DNA of 64,000 bases from Candidatus Rhodoferax mariagerensis (lineage in GTDB: Bacteria; Pseudomonadota; Gammaproteobacteria; Burkholderiales; Burkholderiaceae_C): positions 1 to 64,000 of the forward strand of contig JADKAW010000006.1 of NCBI GenBank assembly GCA_016719055.1, written 5' to 3'. The position numbers were made by a program, and so were the translations under genes. Under the pieces are notes generated by a model. That model was not told the DNA's origin. It made no database searches and saw only the letters and a program-made list of their open reading frames with translations. This document shows positions 39,597-48,500 of this stretch, piece after piece. Within the stretch, counting starts at the first letter, position 1. Each line of letters opens with the position of its first letter.

Positions 39597-40919
39597 ATGA
39601 CGAATCCGCCGGGTCTGGGACGCTTGGCCAGTGGCGTGTTGTGGGGTGCCTATGCGTTGGTGTTGTTGCTCACACCACTGGTGCTCGACAGCAGCCTGAG
39701 CCAGACACTGCTGGCGCAAATGGGCATAACCATCATTGCTTGCCTGAGTTTTAACCTGTTGTTGGGTCAGGGCGGTATGCTGAGTTTTGGCCACGCTGTT
39801 TATACCGGTATGGGGGCGTTTCTGGCCATGCACACACTCAACCGGGTCAGCGCTGGCTGGCCGCTACCGGTCAGCTTGGTCCCGCTGGTGGGCGGTGTGG
39901 GCAGCCTGCTGCTGGCACTGCTGCTGGGTTGGGTGACCACCCGAAAGTCGGGCACCGCCTTTGCCATGATCACTTTTGGCATGGGTGAACTGGTGTGGGC
40001 GTTGGCGCTGGTGTTGCCAGACTGGTTTGGCGGCGAAGCCGGGGTGTCGGGCAACCGGGTGGCGGGCAGCGTGGTGTTTGGCATCAGTTTGGGTCCGCAG
40101 CGCCAGCTCAATGTCCTGATTTGCTTTTACACATTGGTGTGCACCTGGCTGATGTTTGCCTTTACCCAGACGCCGTTGGGACGCATGCTCAACGCCGTTC
40201 GCGACAACGCCGAGCGTGTGGCCTTTGTCGGTTACGACCCGCACCGCGTGCGTTTCCTGGCGTTTGTTGTGTCGTCTTTTTTTGCCGGTGTGGCCGGTGG
40301 GCTGGCGGCACTGAATTTTGAGCTGGTCACTGCCGATGTGCTAAGCGCCCAGCGCTCAGGCGCTTACCTGTTGTTTACCGTGCTGGGCGGCACTGGTTAT
40401 TTTGTCGGACCGATCATCGGTGCGGTGCTGATGGTGTTGAGTTTTGTGTTGCTTTCCAGCTTTACCAAAGCCTGGCTGTTGTATGTGGGGCTGATGTTTG
40501 TCGGCATGGTGATGCTGGCACCCGGTGGCGTGGCGGCGCTGGTGATGGCTCAGGTCAGGCTGCTGCGGCAACAAGGTGCCTGGCGTGCGCTGGGCGGGGC
40601 TTATCTGGCAGTTTTGCTGGCCGCAGCTGTGGCACTGGCCGGTTTGGTTGCACTGGTGGAAATGCTTTATCACTTGCAGCAGCTGGCTGCCCTGGGGCCG
40701 GTTTTACCCTTTGGTGGAGTGCAGCTGGATGTTCAGCAAGCTGGCTCGTGGATGGGAGCGGGGCTGTTGTTGCTGACCGGGTTGGCGTGTTTGAGAGTGA
40801 GTTATCGCCAGTGGGTGCGCAGGCACCAAGGCTGGTTGTCGCTGCGCAACGCGCCTGACACGCCTGGCACACTCGTCGAAACCGAGGCGAATGGCACCTC
40901 GAAAGGTCTGCGGTCATGA
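39597..40919 (+). CDS. livM: Branched-chain amino acid-type ABC transporter permease (LivM), C-terminally extended
   Basis: The product has 440 residues, about 100 more than most LivM proteins. The usual part has LSFNLLLGQGGMLSFGHAVY, GMGELVWALALVLP and NAVRDNAERVAFVGYDPHRVRFLAF. The extra C-terminus holds two more hydrophobic segments (AVLLAAAVALAGLVALVEML and MGAGLLLLTGLACLRV) and a polar tail. The start codon follows the livH stop without a gap, and the end overlaps livG by 4 bases. It pairs with LivH to form the channel. The role of the tail is unknown. Confidence 0.9.
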   Translation: MTNPPGLGRLASGVLWGAYALVLLLTPLVLDSSLSQTLLAQMGITIIACLSFNLLLGQGGMLSFGHAVYTGMGAFLAMHTLNRVSAGWPLPVSLVPLVGGVGSLLLALLLGWVTTRKSGTAFAMITFGMGELVWALALVLPDWFGGEAGVSGNRVAGSVVFGISLGPQRQLNVLICFYTLVCTWLMFAFTQTPLGRMLNAVRDNAERVAFVGYDPHRVRFLAFVVSSFFAGVAGGLAALNFELVTADVLSAQRSGAYLLFTVLGGTGYFVGPIIGAVLMVLSFVLLSSFTKAWLLYVGLMFVGMVMLAPGGVAALVMAQVRLLRQQGAWRALGGAYLAVLLAAAVALAGLVALVEMLYHLQQLAALGPVLPFGGVQLDVQQAGSWMGAGLLLLTGLACLRVSYRQWVRRHQGWLSLRNAPDTPGTLVETEANGTSKGLRS

Positions 40920-41683
40920 GCGTGCACCCCGCGCTGGAGCTGCGCAGCTTGCACAAGCGTTTTGGACAAACCGAGGTCATTCGCGGACTCAGTCTGTCGG
41001 TGCAAGCGGGCGAACGCATCGGCATCATTGGCCCCAACGGTGCCGGCAAGTCCACGTTGTTTGACCTGATCAGCGGTCGCCAGGTGCCCAGCAGCGGCCA
41101 GGTGTGGCTGGACCGGCAACGTATTGATGCCAAGGCGCCGTTTCAGGTCAATCGACTGGGGTTGGCGCGCAGTTTTCAGACCAGCAGCCTGTTCCCCAGT
41201 TTGAGCATGTTTGACAACCTGCGTTGCGCCCTGCTGTGGCAGCTAGGCGGGCGCTATAGCCCATTCAAATGGCTGTCCGGTTTGGGTGAAGCCAATGCGC
41301 GCGTTGAACAACTGCTTGAACAGCTGCAATTGGGAGCCCGGCGCAATACCCTGGCGGCCCAGCTCAGTTATGCCGAGCAACGCGCGCTGGAACTGGGCAT
41401 CACCTTGGCTAGCGGCGCGCCGGTGATCCTGCTCGATGAGCCCACCGCTGGCATGAGTCGCACCGAAGCCGCTGGTTTTGTGCAGCTGATCCGCTCGGTG
41501 ACGGTCGGCAAAACGCTATTGATCGTAGAGCACGATATGCCCGTAGTATTTGGGCTGGCAGACAAAATGGCAGTATTGGTGCAGGGTGAATTGCTGGCCT
41601 TTGACACGCCTGACAGGGTGCGCGCAGATGCGCAGGTGCAGGCGGCCTATCTGGGTCAGCGGTCTTTGGCCAAGCGTCAATGA
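40916..41683 (+). CDS. livG: Branched-chain amino acid-type ABC transporter ATP-binding protein (LivG)
   Basis: The product has 255 residues. Walker A IGPNGAGKSTLF, signature LSYAEQRALELGITL, Walker B PVILLDEPTAGMS and the switch histidine in LLIVEHDMPVVFGLADKM are all present. The arrangement with NRLGLARSFQTSSLFPSLSM fits LivG. Its start overlaps the livM stop (ATGA). It would power uptake with a second ATPase that is not encoded here. Confidence 0.93.
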   Translation: MSVHPALELRSLHKRFGQTEVIRGLSLSVQAGERIGIIGPNGAGKSTLFDLISGRQVPSSGQVWLDRQRIDAKAPFQVNRLGLARSFQTSSLFPSLSMFDNLRCALLWQLGGRYSPFKWLSGLGEANARVEQLLEQLQLGARRNTLAAQLSYAEQRALELGITLASGAPVILLDEPTAGMSRTEAAGFVQLIRSVTVGKTLLIVEHDMPVVFGLADKMAVLVQGELLAFDTPDRVRADAQVQAAYLGQRSLAKRQ

Positions 41684-41905
41684 CAACAGGGTCAGCACAC
41701 TCTGGTGGTGTGTTTGACAAATTCTGTGTGGTTTCGGACCTTCAGATTCACTGAATTTGCCCACAGTTTCCAAAGAATCAGCGTAAAAAAACCACAACCT
41801 TCTGCACGAACCGGATATTTTGAGCGGAAAACATGTAACCTGTCGCCTGCGTGAGGTTTGTTTGGCCTGCGTTTGTACGATGGGTCAATTCAGGAGTAAC
41901 AACTG

Positions 41906-42307
41906 GTGAATACGACAGAATCAAGTTTGAAAATTCTTGTGGTTGATGACAGCAACACGATACGGCGCAGCGCCGAAATTTTCTTGAAAGCAGGCAAACA
42001 CGAAGTGATGTTGGCCGAAGACGGTTTTGATGCGTTGGCCAAAGTCAGTGATTACCGTCCTGACCTGATTTTTTGCGACATCCTGATGCCCAGGCTCGAT
42101 GGTTACCAGACCTGTGCGATCATCAAGCGCAATGCAAAATTTTCCAATGTGCCAATCGTGATGCTGTCCTCCAAGGACGGCGTTTTTGACAAAGCCAGGG
42201 GTCGGATGGTGGGGGCCCAAGACTATTTGACCAAGCCGTTTACAAAAGATCAATTGCTCAAGGCCGTTGAGCAGTTTGGAATGGTTTCCGAAGGGAGTGC
42301 GCAGTGA
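41906..42307 (+). CDS. pilG: Twitching motility response regulator PilG
   Basis: The product has 133 residues and consists of a single receiver domain: ILVVDDSNTIRRSAEIFLKA, the phospho-acceptor in LIFCDILMPRLDGYQTC and the lysine in DYLTKPFTKDQL. The GTG start is supported by CAGGAG 9 bases before it. It heads a five-gene Pil-Chp cluster (pilG, pilH, pilI, pilJ, chpA) that controls type IV pilus extension and twitching. In Pseudomonas, PilG promotes pilus extension. A 222-bp gap upstream should hold the promoter. Confidence 0.93.
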   Translation: MNTTESSLKILVVDDSNTIRRSAEIFLKAGKHEVMLAEDGFDALAKVSDYRPDLIFCDILMPRLDGYQTCAIIKRNAKFSNVPIVMLSSKDGVFDKARGRMVGAQDYLTKPFTKDQLLKAVEQFGMVSEGSAQ

Positions 42308-42669
42308 CAATTCACGATGTATTAGTGGTTGACGATTCCAAGACCGAACTGATGTTTCTGACGGATCTGCTCAAAAAACAAGGTATGTCGGTGCGTACTG
42401 CCGAGGGTGCTGACGAAGCCTTCAGGCGGCTGGCCGACGCCAAGCCGGATCTGATCCTGATGGATGTTGTCATGCCGGGTCAAAACGGGTTTCAGTTGAC
42501 GCGCTCGATCAACCGCACGCCGGCTTACGCAGACATCCCGATCATCATGTGCACCAGTAAAAACCAGGAAACTGACCGCGTCTGGGGCCTGCGCCAAGGG
42601 GCCAAAGATTACATTACCAAGCCAGTCAACGCTGTTGAATTGATGGAAAAAATCAAGGCCTTGGGTTGA
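42304..42669 (+). CDS. pilH: Twitching motility response regulator PilH
   Basis: The product has 121 residues and is a single receiver domain: VLVVDDSKTELMFLTDLLKK, the phospho-acceptor in LILMDVVMPGQNGFQLTRSI and the lysine in DYITKPVNAVELM. It starts with GTG overlapping the pilG stop by 4 bases. In known systems PilH favours retraction or acts as a phosphate sink beside PilG. Order and size support the assignment. Confidence 0.92.
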   Translation: MTIHDVLVVDDSKTELMFLTDLLKKQGMSVRTAEGADEAFRRLADAKPDLILMDVVMPGQNGFQLTRSINRTPAYADIPIIMCTSKNQETDRVWGLRQGAKDYITKPVNAVELMEKIKALG

Positions 42670-42681
42670 TTGTCAAAACAC

Positions 42682-43206
42682 ATGACTAAAAGAGAAGCGC
42701 TCAGAGACTTGCAAAACCGTCTGGCAGACCGGTTTCAGTCGGCGCGTAATGAAGCGGTTTCGGCTTCATGGCTGGCAGTTTTGTTAGGCCCAGGCCAATA
42801 CCTGCTTCCCCTGAATCACTCGGGTGAGATATTCCCCTTGACGGCGTTGGCGCGGGTGCCCTATGCAGCGCCCTGGTTTGCTGGCGTTGCAAACTTGCGT
42901 GGTAGCCTTTGCGGTGTGGTGGATATCGCCATTTTTTTGGGCGAAGCCGGGGAGCGAAGTGAACTGTCGTGGCCCAATGCCCGGTTGGTCACTTTTAATC
43001 CGGAACTCGATATCAACTGCGCTCTCATGATTGATGGATTGGTGGGCTTGCGCCGTCCTGATGCTTTTGTTGCCATTGAACCTGCAGCGACCGGGGTTTC
43101 AGAGCACCTGGGAAGAACTTGTCTGGACGCTGAAGGCAGGCGTTGGCAGGAGCTTGATCTGCGCGCGCTGTCGCAGTCGTCCAGGTTTTTAAATATTGGC
43201 GCATGA
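42682..43206 (+). CDS. pilI: CheW-like adaptor PilI
   Basis: The product has 174 residues from the ATG at 42682 (a TTG at 42670 would add four). It has a CheW-like fold: AVLLGPGQYLLPLNHSGEIF, LARVPYAAPWFAGVANLRGS and LCGVVDIAIFLGEA. It would couple the receptor PilJ to the kinase ChpA. The CheW core motif NLRG is present. Its stop overlaps the pilJ start in ATGA. Confidence 0.92.
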   Translation: MTKREALRDLQNRLADRFQSARNEAVSASWLAVLLGPGQYLLPLNHSGEIFPLTALARVPYAAPWFAGVANLRGSLCGVVDIAIFLGEAGERSELSWPNARLVTFNPELDINCALMIDGLVGLRRPDAFVAIEPAATGVSEHLGRTCLDAEGRRWQELDLRALSQSSRFLNIGA

Positions 43207-45488
43207 ATTTTTTGACTGGGGATTACCTTATGGCTGTCGTTGATCAACTAAAGCATTTGTTCAAAAAGAAGGGGCGTGAATCTGACACCGATTCACGCTT
43301 GGGTGGGGGTCAGCCAGATGTGTCGATGTACCAGCTTGAAGCCGAACTCAAGTCTAGCCAGACGCAATACGGCCCGCCAGAGATCGTTGCGCCGTATGCA
43401 GAAGGTGTGCCTGATGCCGCAGAATTGCTGATGCTGCCTTTTTTGGGCAAAAAAACAGTGGCACAACACCAGCGGGTGTTATGGATACTGTTGATTGGCC
43501 TTGCATTGGTGCTCGCGGTCCTGACGTTTGTTGGGCTGAGTCAAAGCGGTGAGGCGGCGCAACAGATGGCAGCCACCGGGCAGGCCCTGACGCAGTCGCA
43601 GCGGCTGGCCAAGTCAGCATCGCAGGCTGTGCTGGGTGATGCCAAGGCCTTTGCAGAAGTCTCACAAAGCTCGCAAATCATTGCCAAGTCTATTCATGGT
43701 TTGATGTCTGGCGACTCCGAAACCGGTTTGAAGGCTGTGGGCGGTGACAACCGGGCTATTCTGGACAAGGCAGAGCCATTGGCAGACAGTGCCGAAAAAA
43801 ATGCCGCTGTGGTTGTGGCGCAGCAAAAAGCGCTGGTTCAGATGGGTACAGCCATTGGTCTGATCACGCGGCAATCGCAAGAACTGCTGAATTTGACGGA
43901 GTCAATTTTGTCCTTGAAATTGCAGCAAGGCGCATCCGCGGCTGAAGTCGCGGCAGTGGGCCGATTGACGATGCTGACACAGCGCATCGACAAGGCTTCC
44001 CATGAGTTTTTGACAGCCGATGGGGTGCGCCCAGAGACGGTTTTTCTGCTTGGCAAGGACCTTGATGCGTTCAAGCAAAATACCTCAGCGTTGTTGGAGG
44101 GCAGCCCCGAGTTGCGCCTGGCTGCCAGCTCGGACCCCCAGGTGCGTGAGCGTCTGACCTCACTGAGCAATCTGTTTGTAACCACCAACAAGACGGTGGA
44201 CAGTATTTTGACCAATTTCAAAGGCCTGGTGTCAGCCCGTGCCGCTCAGATTGCGATCATGGCTGACAGTGAACCGTTGCGAAATGAACTGGAGTCCTTG
44301 CAGAGCGCCTTGGCTGCCAGAACCGCCCTGGGGGCAGGCTTGTTGACGGCCATGGCGATCGTGTCCTTGCTGGCCGTGCTGAGCGCGATGGCCTTGTTCT
44401 ATGTGCAATTGCTCGACAGCCGGCAGCGACAGGTCAATGCCGAGGTGCTCCGACTTGAGGCCCAGGGACAAGAGCAGGAGGCCAAGCGCGTCAATGATGC
44501 CAATCAGGCTGCCATTTTGCGCTTGATGAATGAATTACAGGCTGTGTCCGAGGGCGACTTGACCCAGCAGGCTACCGTCACCGAAGACATTACCGGCGCA
44601 ATTGCAGACTCTGTGAACTACACCGTTGAAGAGCTTCGCTCGCTGGTTGGGAGCGTGCAAAACACGGTCTCAAAAGTCGCTCAGACCACTGCAGACGTGG
44701 ATGTCACGTCGACAGAACTTCTGGCCGCATCGAACGAACAGTTGCATGAAATTCGGGAAACCGGTCGTTCTGTGGTTGATATGGCAACCCGCATCAACCA
44801 GGTTTCGACCCAGGCGCAGGAGTCGGCAGCTGTGGCCCGACAGTCGCTGAAGGCGGCAGAAGAGGGCCTGCATGCTGTCGAGAATGCCATTGGCGGCATG
44901 AACACCATCCGCGACCAGATTCAGGACACCTCCAAGCGCATCAAGCGACTGGGTGAATCATCCCAGGAGATTGGTGAAATTACCGAGCTGATTTCAGACA
45001 TCACTGAGCAAACCAATGTGCTGGCACTGAACGCCGCGATCCAGGCCGCATCTGCAGGCGACGCTGGACGCGGATTCTCGGTGGTGGCAGAAGAGGTGCA
45101 GCGCTTGGCCGAGCGCTCAGCCGATGCGACGCGTCAGATTGCTGCCTTGGTGAAGGCAATTCAGACCGATACCCAGGATGCTGTGGGAGCCATGGAGCGA
45201 TCCACCCAGGGCGTGGTTGAAGGCGCAAAGTTGTCGGACAACGCAGGCACCGCGCTGACCCAAATTGACAAGGTTTCCCGACGTTTGGCTGAACTGATCG
45301 CACATATTTCTGCTTCGACGTTGCAAGAGGCTAACCTGGCCAACGAACTGGCTGGCAACATTCAGCATATTTTTGCAGTGACCGAGCAGACCGGCGAAGG
45401 TACCCGTTCTACGGCAGCCCAGGTGCGCGAACTTTCCCGAATGGCTGAGGAATTGCGGCAGTCTGTGGCCCGCTTCCGCATTGCCTGA
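43203..45488 (+). CDS. pilJ: Type IV pilus chemoreceptor PilJ (methyl-accepting)
   Basis: The product has 761 residues from the ATG at 43203; an ATG at 43230 (MAVVDQLKHLFKKKG) with GGGGATT before it is an alternative start. A cytoplasmic N-terminal stretch is followed by a membrane helix (VLWILLIGLALVLAVLTFVG, near 97-116), a periplasmic part rich in helices (PilJ-type domain) and a second helix (LLTAMAIVSLLAVLSAMALF). HAMP and a signalling domain come next, with the tip SDITEQTNVLALNAAIQAAS. It senses pilus attachment or other cues and controls ChpA. Confidence 0.93.
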   Translation: MNFLTGDYLMAVVDQLKHLFKKKGRESDTDSRLGGGQPDVSMYQLEAELKSSQTQYGPPEIVAPYAEGVPDAAELLMLPFLGKKTVAQHQRVLWILLIGLALVLAVLTFVGLSQSGEAAQQMAATGQALTQSQRLAKSASQAVLGDAKAFAEVSQSSQIIAKSIHGLMSGDSETGLKAVGGDNRAILDKAEPLADSAEKNAAVVVAQQKALVQMGTAIGLITRQSQELLNLTESILSLKLQQGASAAEVAAVGRLTMLTQRIDKASHEFLTADGVRPETVFLLGKDLDAFKQNTSALLEGSPELRLAASSDPQVRERLTSLSNLFVTTNKTVDSILTNFKGLVSARAAQIAIMADSEPLRNELESLQSALAARTALGAGLLTAMAIVSLLAVLSAMALFYVQLLDSRQRQVNAEVLRLEAQGQEQEAKRVNDANQAAILRLMNELQAVSEGDLTQQATVTEDITGAIADSVNYTVEELRSLVGSVQNTVSKVAQTTADVDVTSTELLAASNEQLHEIRETGRSVVDMATRINQVSTQAQESAAVARQSLKAAEEGLHAVENAIGGMNTIRDQIQDTSKRIKRLGESSQEIGEITELISDITEQTNVLALNAAIQAASAGDAGRGFSVVAEEVQRLAERSADATRQIAALVKAIQTDTQDAVGAMERSTQGVVEGAKLSDNAGTALTQIDKVSRRLAELIAHISASTLQEANLANELAGNIQHIFAVTEQTGEGTRSTAAQVRELSRMAEELRQSVARFRIA

Positions 45489-45525
45489 TGTGACTCGTAT
45501 CAACCTATCCGGAACGGATTGATTC

Positions 45526-48500
45526 ATGCACACCGAAGTTGCAGCGACCGGCGAAAGCACCGGTTATGAAACTGACCTGGGCCCCTTGGCCTGGGTGCTT
45601 GATGAGTTAAGAAAATCGCTTGACGGCGCAACCAAGGCCTTGCGCCGTTTTGTGCGGGATGCCGAGTTTTCGCGGGGCTCAGACCTGGCAGCGCTGGACG
45701 GCAGCCAATTGCGCATTGCGCGGCAACAGTTGCATCAGGCGGTCGGTGCCCTGGAGATGGTGGGGTTGGAAGTGCCAGCCAAAATGCTGCGCGCCATGGA
45801 ATCGCTGGTTCAAAAGTTTGTGCAAAAGCCAGAGTTTTGCAGCGACGAAGCCGCCCTCAAAGTGGAGCGTGCCAGCTTTGCCCTGACCGACTATCTCGAA
45901 GGGCTGCTCAAGGGCAAGGCCTTGTCTCCGGTGGCACTTTTTCCGCAGTTTCGCGATGTGCTGGAACTGGTCGGCGAAGACCGGGTGCATCCGGCAGATT
46001 TGTGGCCGCTGTCATGGCGCTGGGTCGATGTTGAATTGCCAACCAATGTGGCACCCATGTCTTATGACTCGACCGTTCGCACGCGCATCGACGGGTACAT
46101 ACTGAACGTTGTCAAGACCGGTCATGTGCCGTCTGCGCGAGCAATGTGCGACATCAGCTTGGGTTTTGCCAAGGCGCAGGCAGATCTTCATCCGCGTGTC
46201 CTGTGGGCGATAGCGGCGGCGTATTTTGAGGTGGTGGCATTGGGTATGTGTGCGCCAGATATTTACGCCAAGCGCGCTGCCTCGCGGGTGCTTTTGCAAT
46301 ACCGGACGCTGGCTCGGGGCGAGCCCGATATTTCTGAACGCCTGGTTCAGGACTTGCTCTTTTTCTGCGCGCAGGCCGTGCCAGCGCCAGGCCAGGACGC
46401 TGCTGCGCTGCGGGCGGTTCAGTTGGCCTATGGTATTGCTCAATCCAGCCGGGTGGACTACGACAAACCTCAGTTCGGCAGATTTGACCCTGCGGCGCTG
46501 GCGCAGGCGCGCAAGCGCATCGTTGCAGCCACGGAAACCTGGTCGTCGCTCTCGGGCGGCGATATCAGTCGCATCAAAACCGCAGTGGACCAGTTCAGCC
46601 TGGTGGCAGACTCGATCACCAAGTTGCACCCTGACAGTGGTGCATTGGCCGTTGCCATGTCACGCGCGTTGGACTCGGTCAGTCGCTCGGGGGCCGCCCC
46701 AGCACCGGCGCTGGCCATGGAGGTCGCCACGGCGGTGTTGTATCTGGAAGCCGCCTACGAAGACCTCGACCCCACCAACGAAGAAATGGTCAGACGTGGT
46801 AACCGCTTGGCGCAGCGGCTCGATCATGTGGTGGCAGGTGGTCAGCCTGAGCCTTTGGACGGATGGATGGAAGAGCTCTACCGCCGCGTCAGTGATCGAC
46901 AGACCATGGGCAGTGTGGTTGATGAACTGCGCACAACCCTGGGTGAGGTAGAGACGGCGCTGGATGCCTACTTCCGTCGGCCCGATGACAAGCTGCCGTT
47001 GCACGAAGTGCCCGGTCAACTGGCGCAAATGAGGGGTGTTTTTTCGGTTCTAGGTCTCGATCAGGCGGCATTGGCCGCATTGCGCATGCGCGACAGCGTT
47101 GAGCGCTGTCTTGTAGACACGCCGGTCGCCAACGCGTCGGGTGTTTTCGAAAAACTCGGCAACAGTCTGGGTGCCTTGGGTTTCCTGATCGACATGCTGA
47201 GCTATCAACGGGAACTGGCCAAAAAGCTCTTTGTCTATGACGAGAAAAACGGTGAGTTCCGTTCATTGATGGGGCGTCAGAAAGAAACTCCTGAAACATC
47301 CCCGTCAGAACAAGAACAAGAACCAGAACCAAAAACCATCATCCTGGTCAGACCTGCCGAGTTACCGCAATTCGCACAGGGTCTGAATCCGGCTGTCGTG
47401 CCCGTTGCGGTCGTGCCTGCCCCGGTCCCAATCCAGCCGCAAGCACTGACCACCGAGCCAACGCCGGCGGTACCGGATGCAGAAGAGGACGATGACGCTG
47501 AATTACTTGAGATTTTTCTTGAAGAGGCGCGTGAGGTTGTACAAAGCGGTTTGGGTGCCATCCTGGCGCTTGACAAAGAGCCTGCTGATCTGGACCAGCA
47601 AACCAGTTTGAGGCGATCTTTTCACACGCTCAAGGGCAGCGCCAGAATGGTTGGACTCAACGAGTTTGGCGAGGCGGCCTGGGCCCTTGAACAATTGCTC
47701 AACTCTTGGTTGCCGCAACAGCTGCCTGCCACCCCGGAGTTGCGCAAACTCGCTGGCCAGGCGATGAACGGATTTGACCGCTGGATCGAAGACATTGCCT
47801 CGGGGGCTGACGCACCATGGCGGGCCTTGCCGTTCAGGCAGGCCGCTGATCAGTTGCGCCTTGAAAACACGGGCGCAGATTTGATATTGCCCACCCACGG
47901 CGCTTTGCTTCAGACAGAGGTCGAGTCCGTGGCGGAGTTGTCGAGCGATGAGCCGCTTGCTTCGCTTGATGCTGCTGACGTCACCGAAATCACCGCTGAT
48001 TTTTCTGCCACGCAGATGCTGGATTTCGGCGACACGCAAATGCTTGATTTTGGCCAGAAGCCAATGGCTGGCCCGGCTGGTGCCGATGTGCCAGGGTTTT
48101 TGTCGGCCGATGAGGCCTCTGCAACCGACCTGCTGGATATTTCTTTTGACGACTTGTTGGTGCCTGTCCGTCAAGCCAAGCCAGAGGATCTGGTCGCTGC
48201 CATTCAAGCCGATGAAGCATTGCCCGAACTTGACGATGTTTTGGCACCTGCTGTATTGACTGAGCTGCCCGATGTCTTGGCTGAGCTCGATGCCCCTGAG
48301 CCAGCGCTTGCTGAGCCCGACCTGTTGGCACCACCGTCATCAGCATCTACAGATCCTTTGGAGGGATTGTTAGCAGAGTTGGAGCCAGAGCCTGATTCAG
48401 ACGAACAAGTAAAAGTTGTTGATTCTTTGCGCATTGGCCTTGCGCTTTACAACGTTTATTTGAACGAAGCTGACGAGTGGTCACGCCGCTTGCTCACCGA

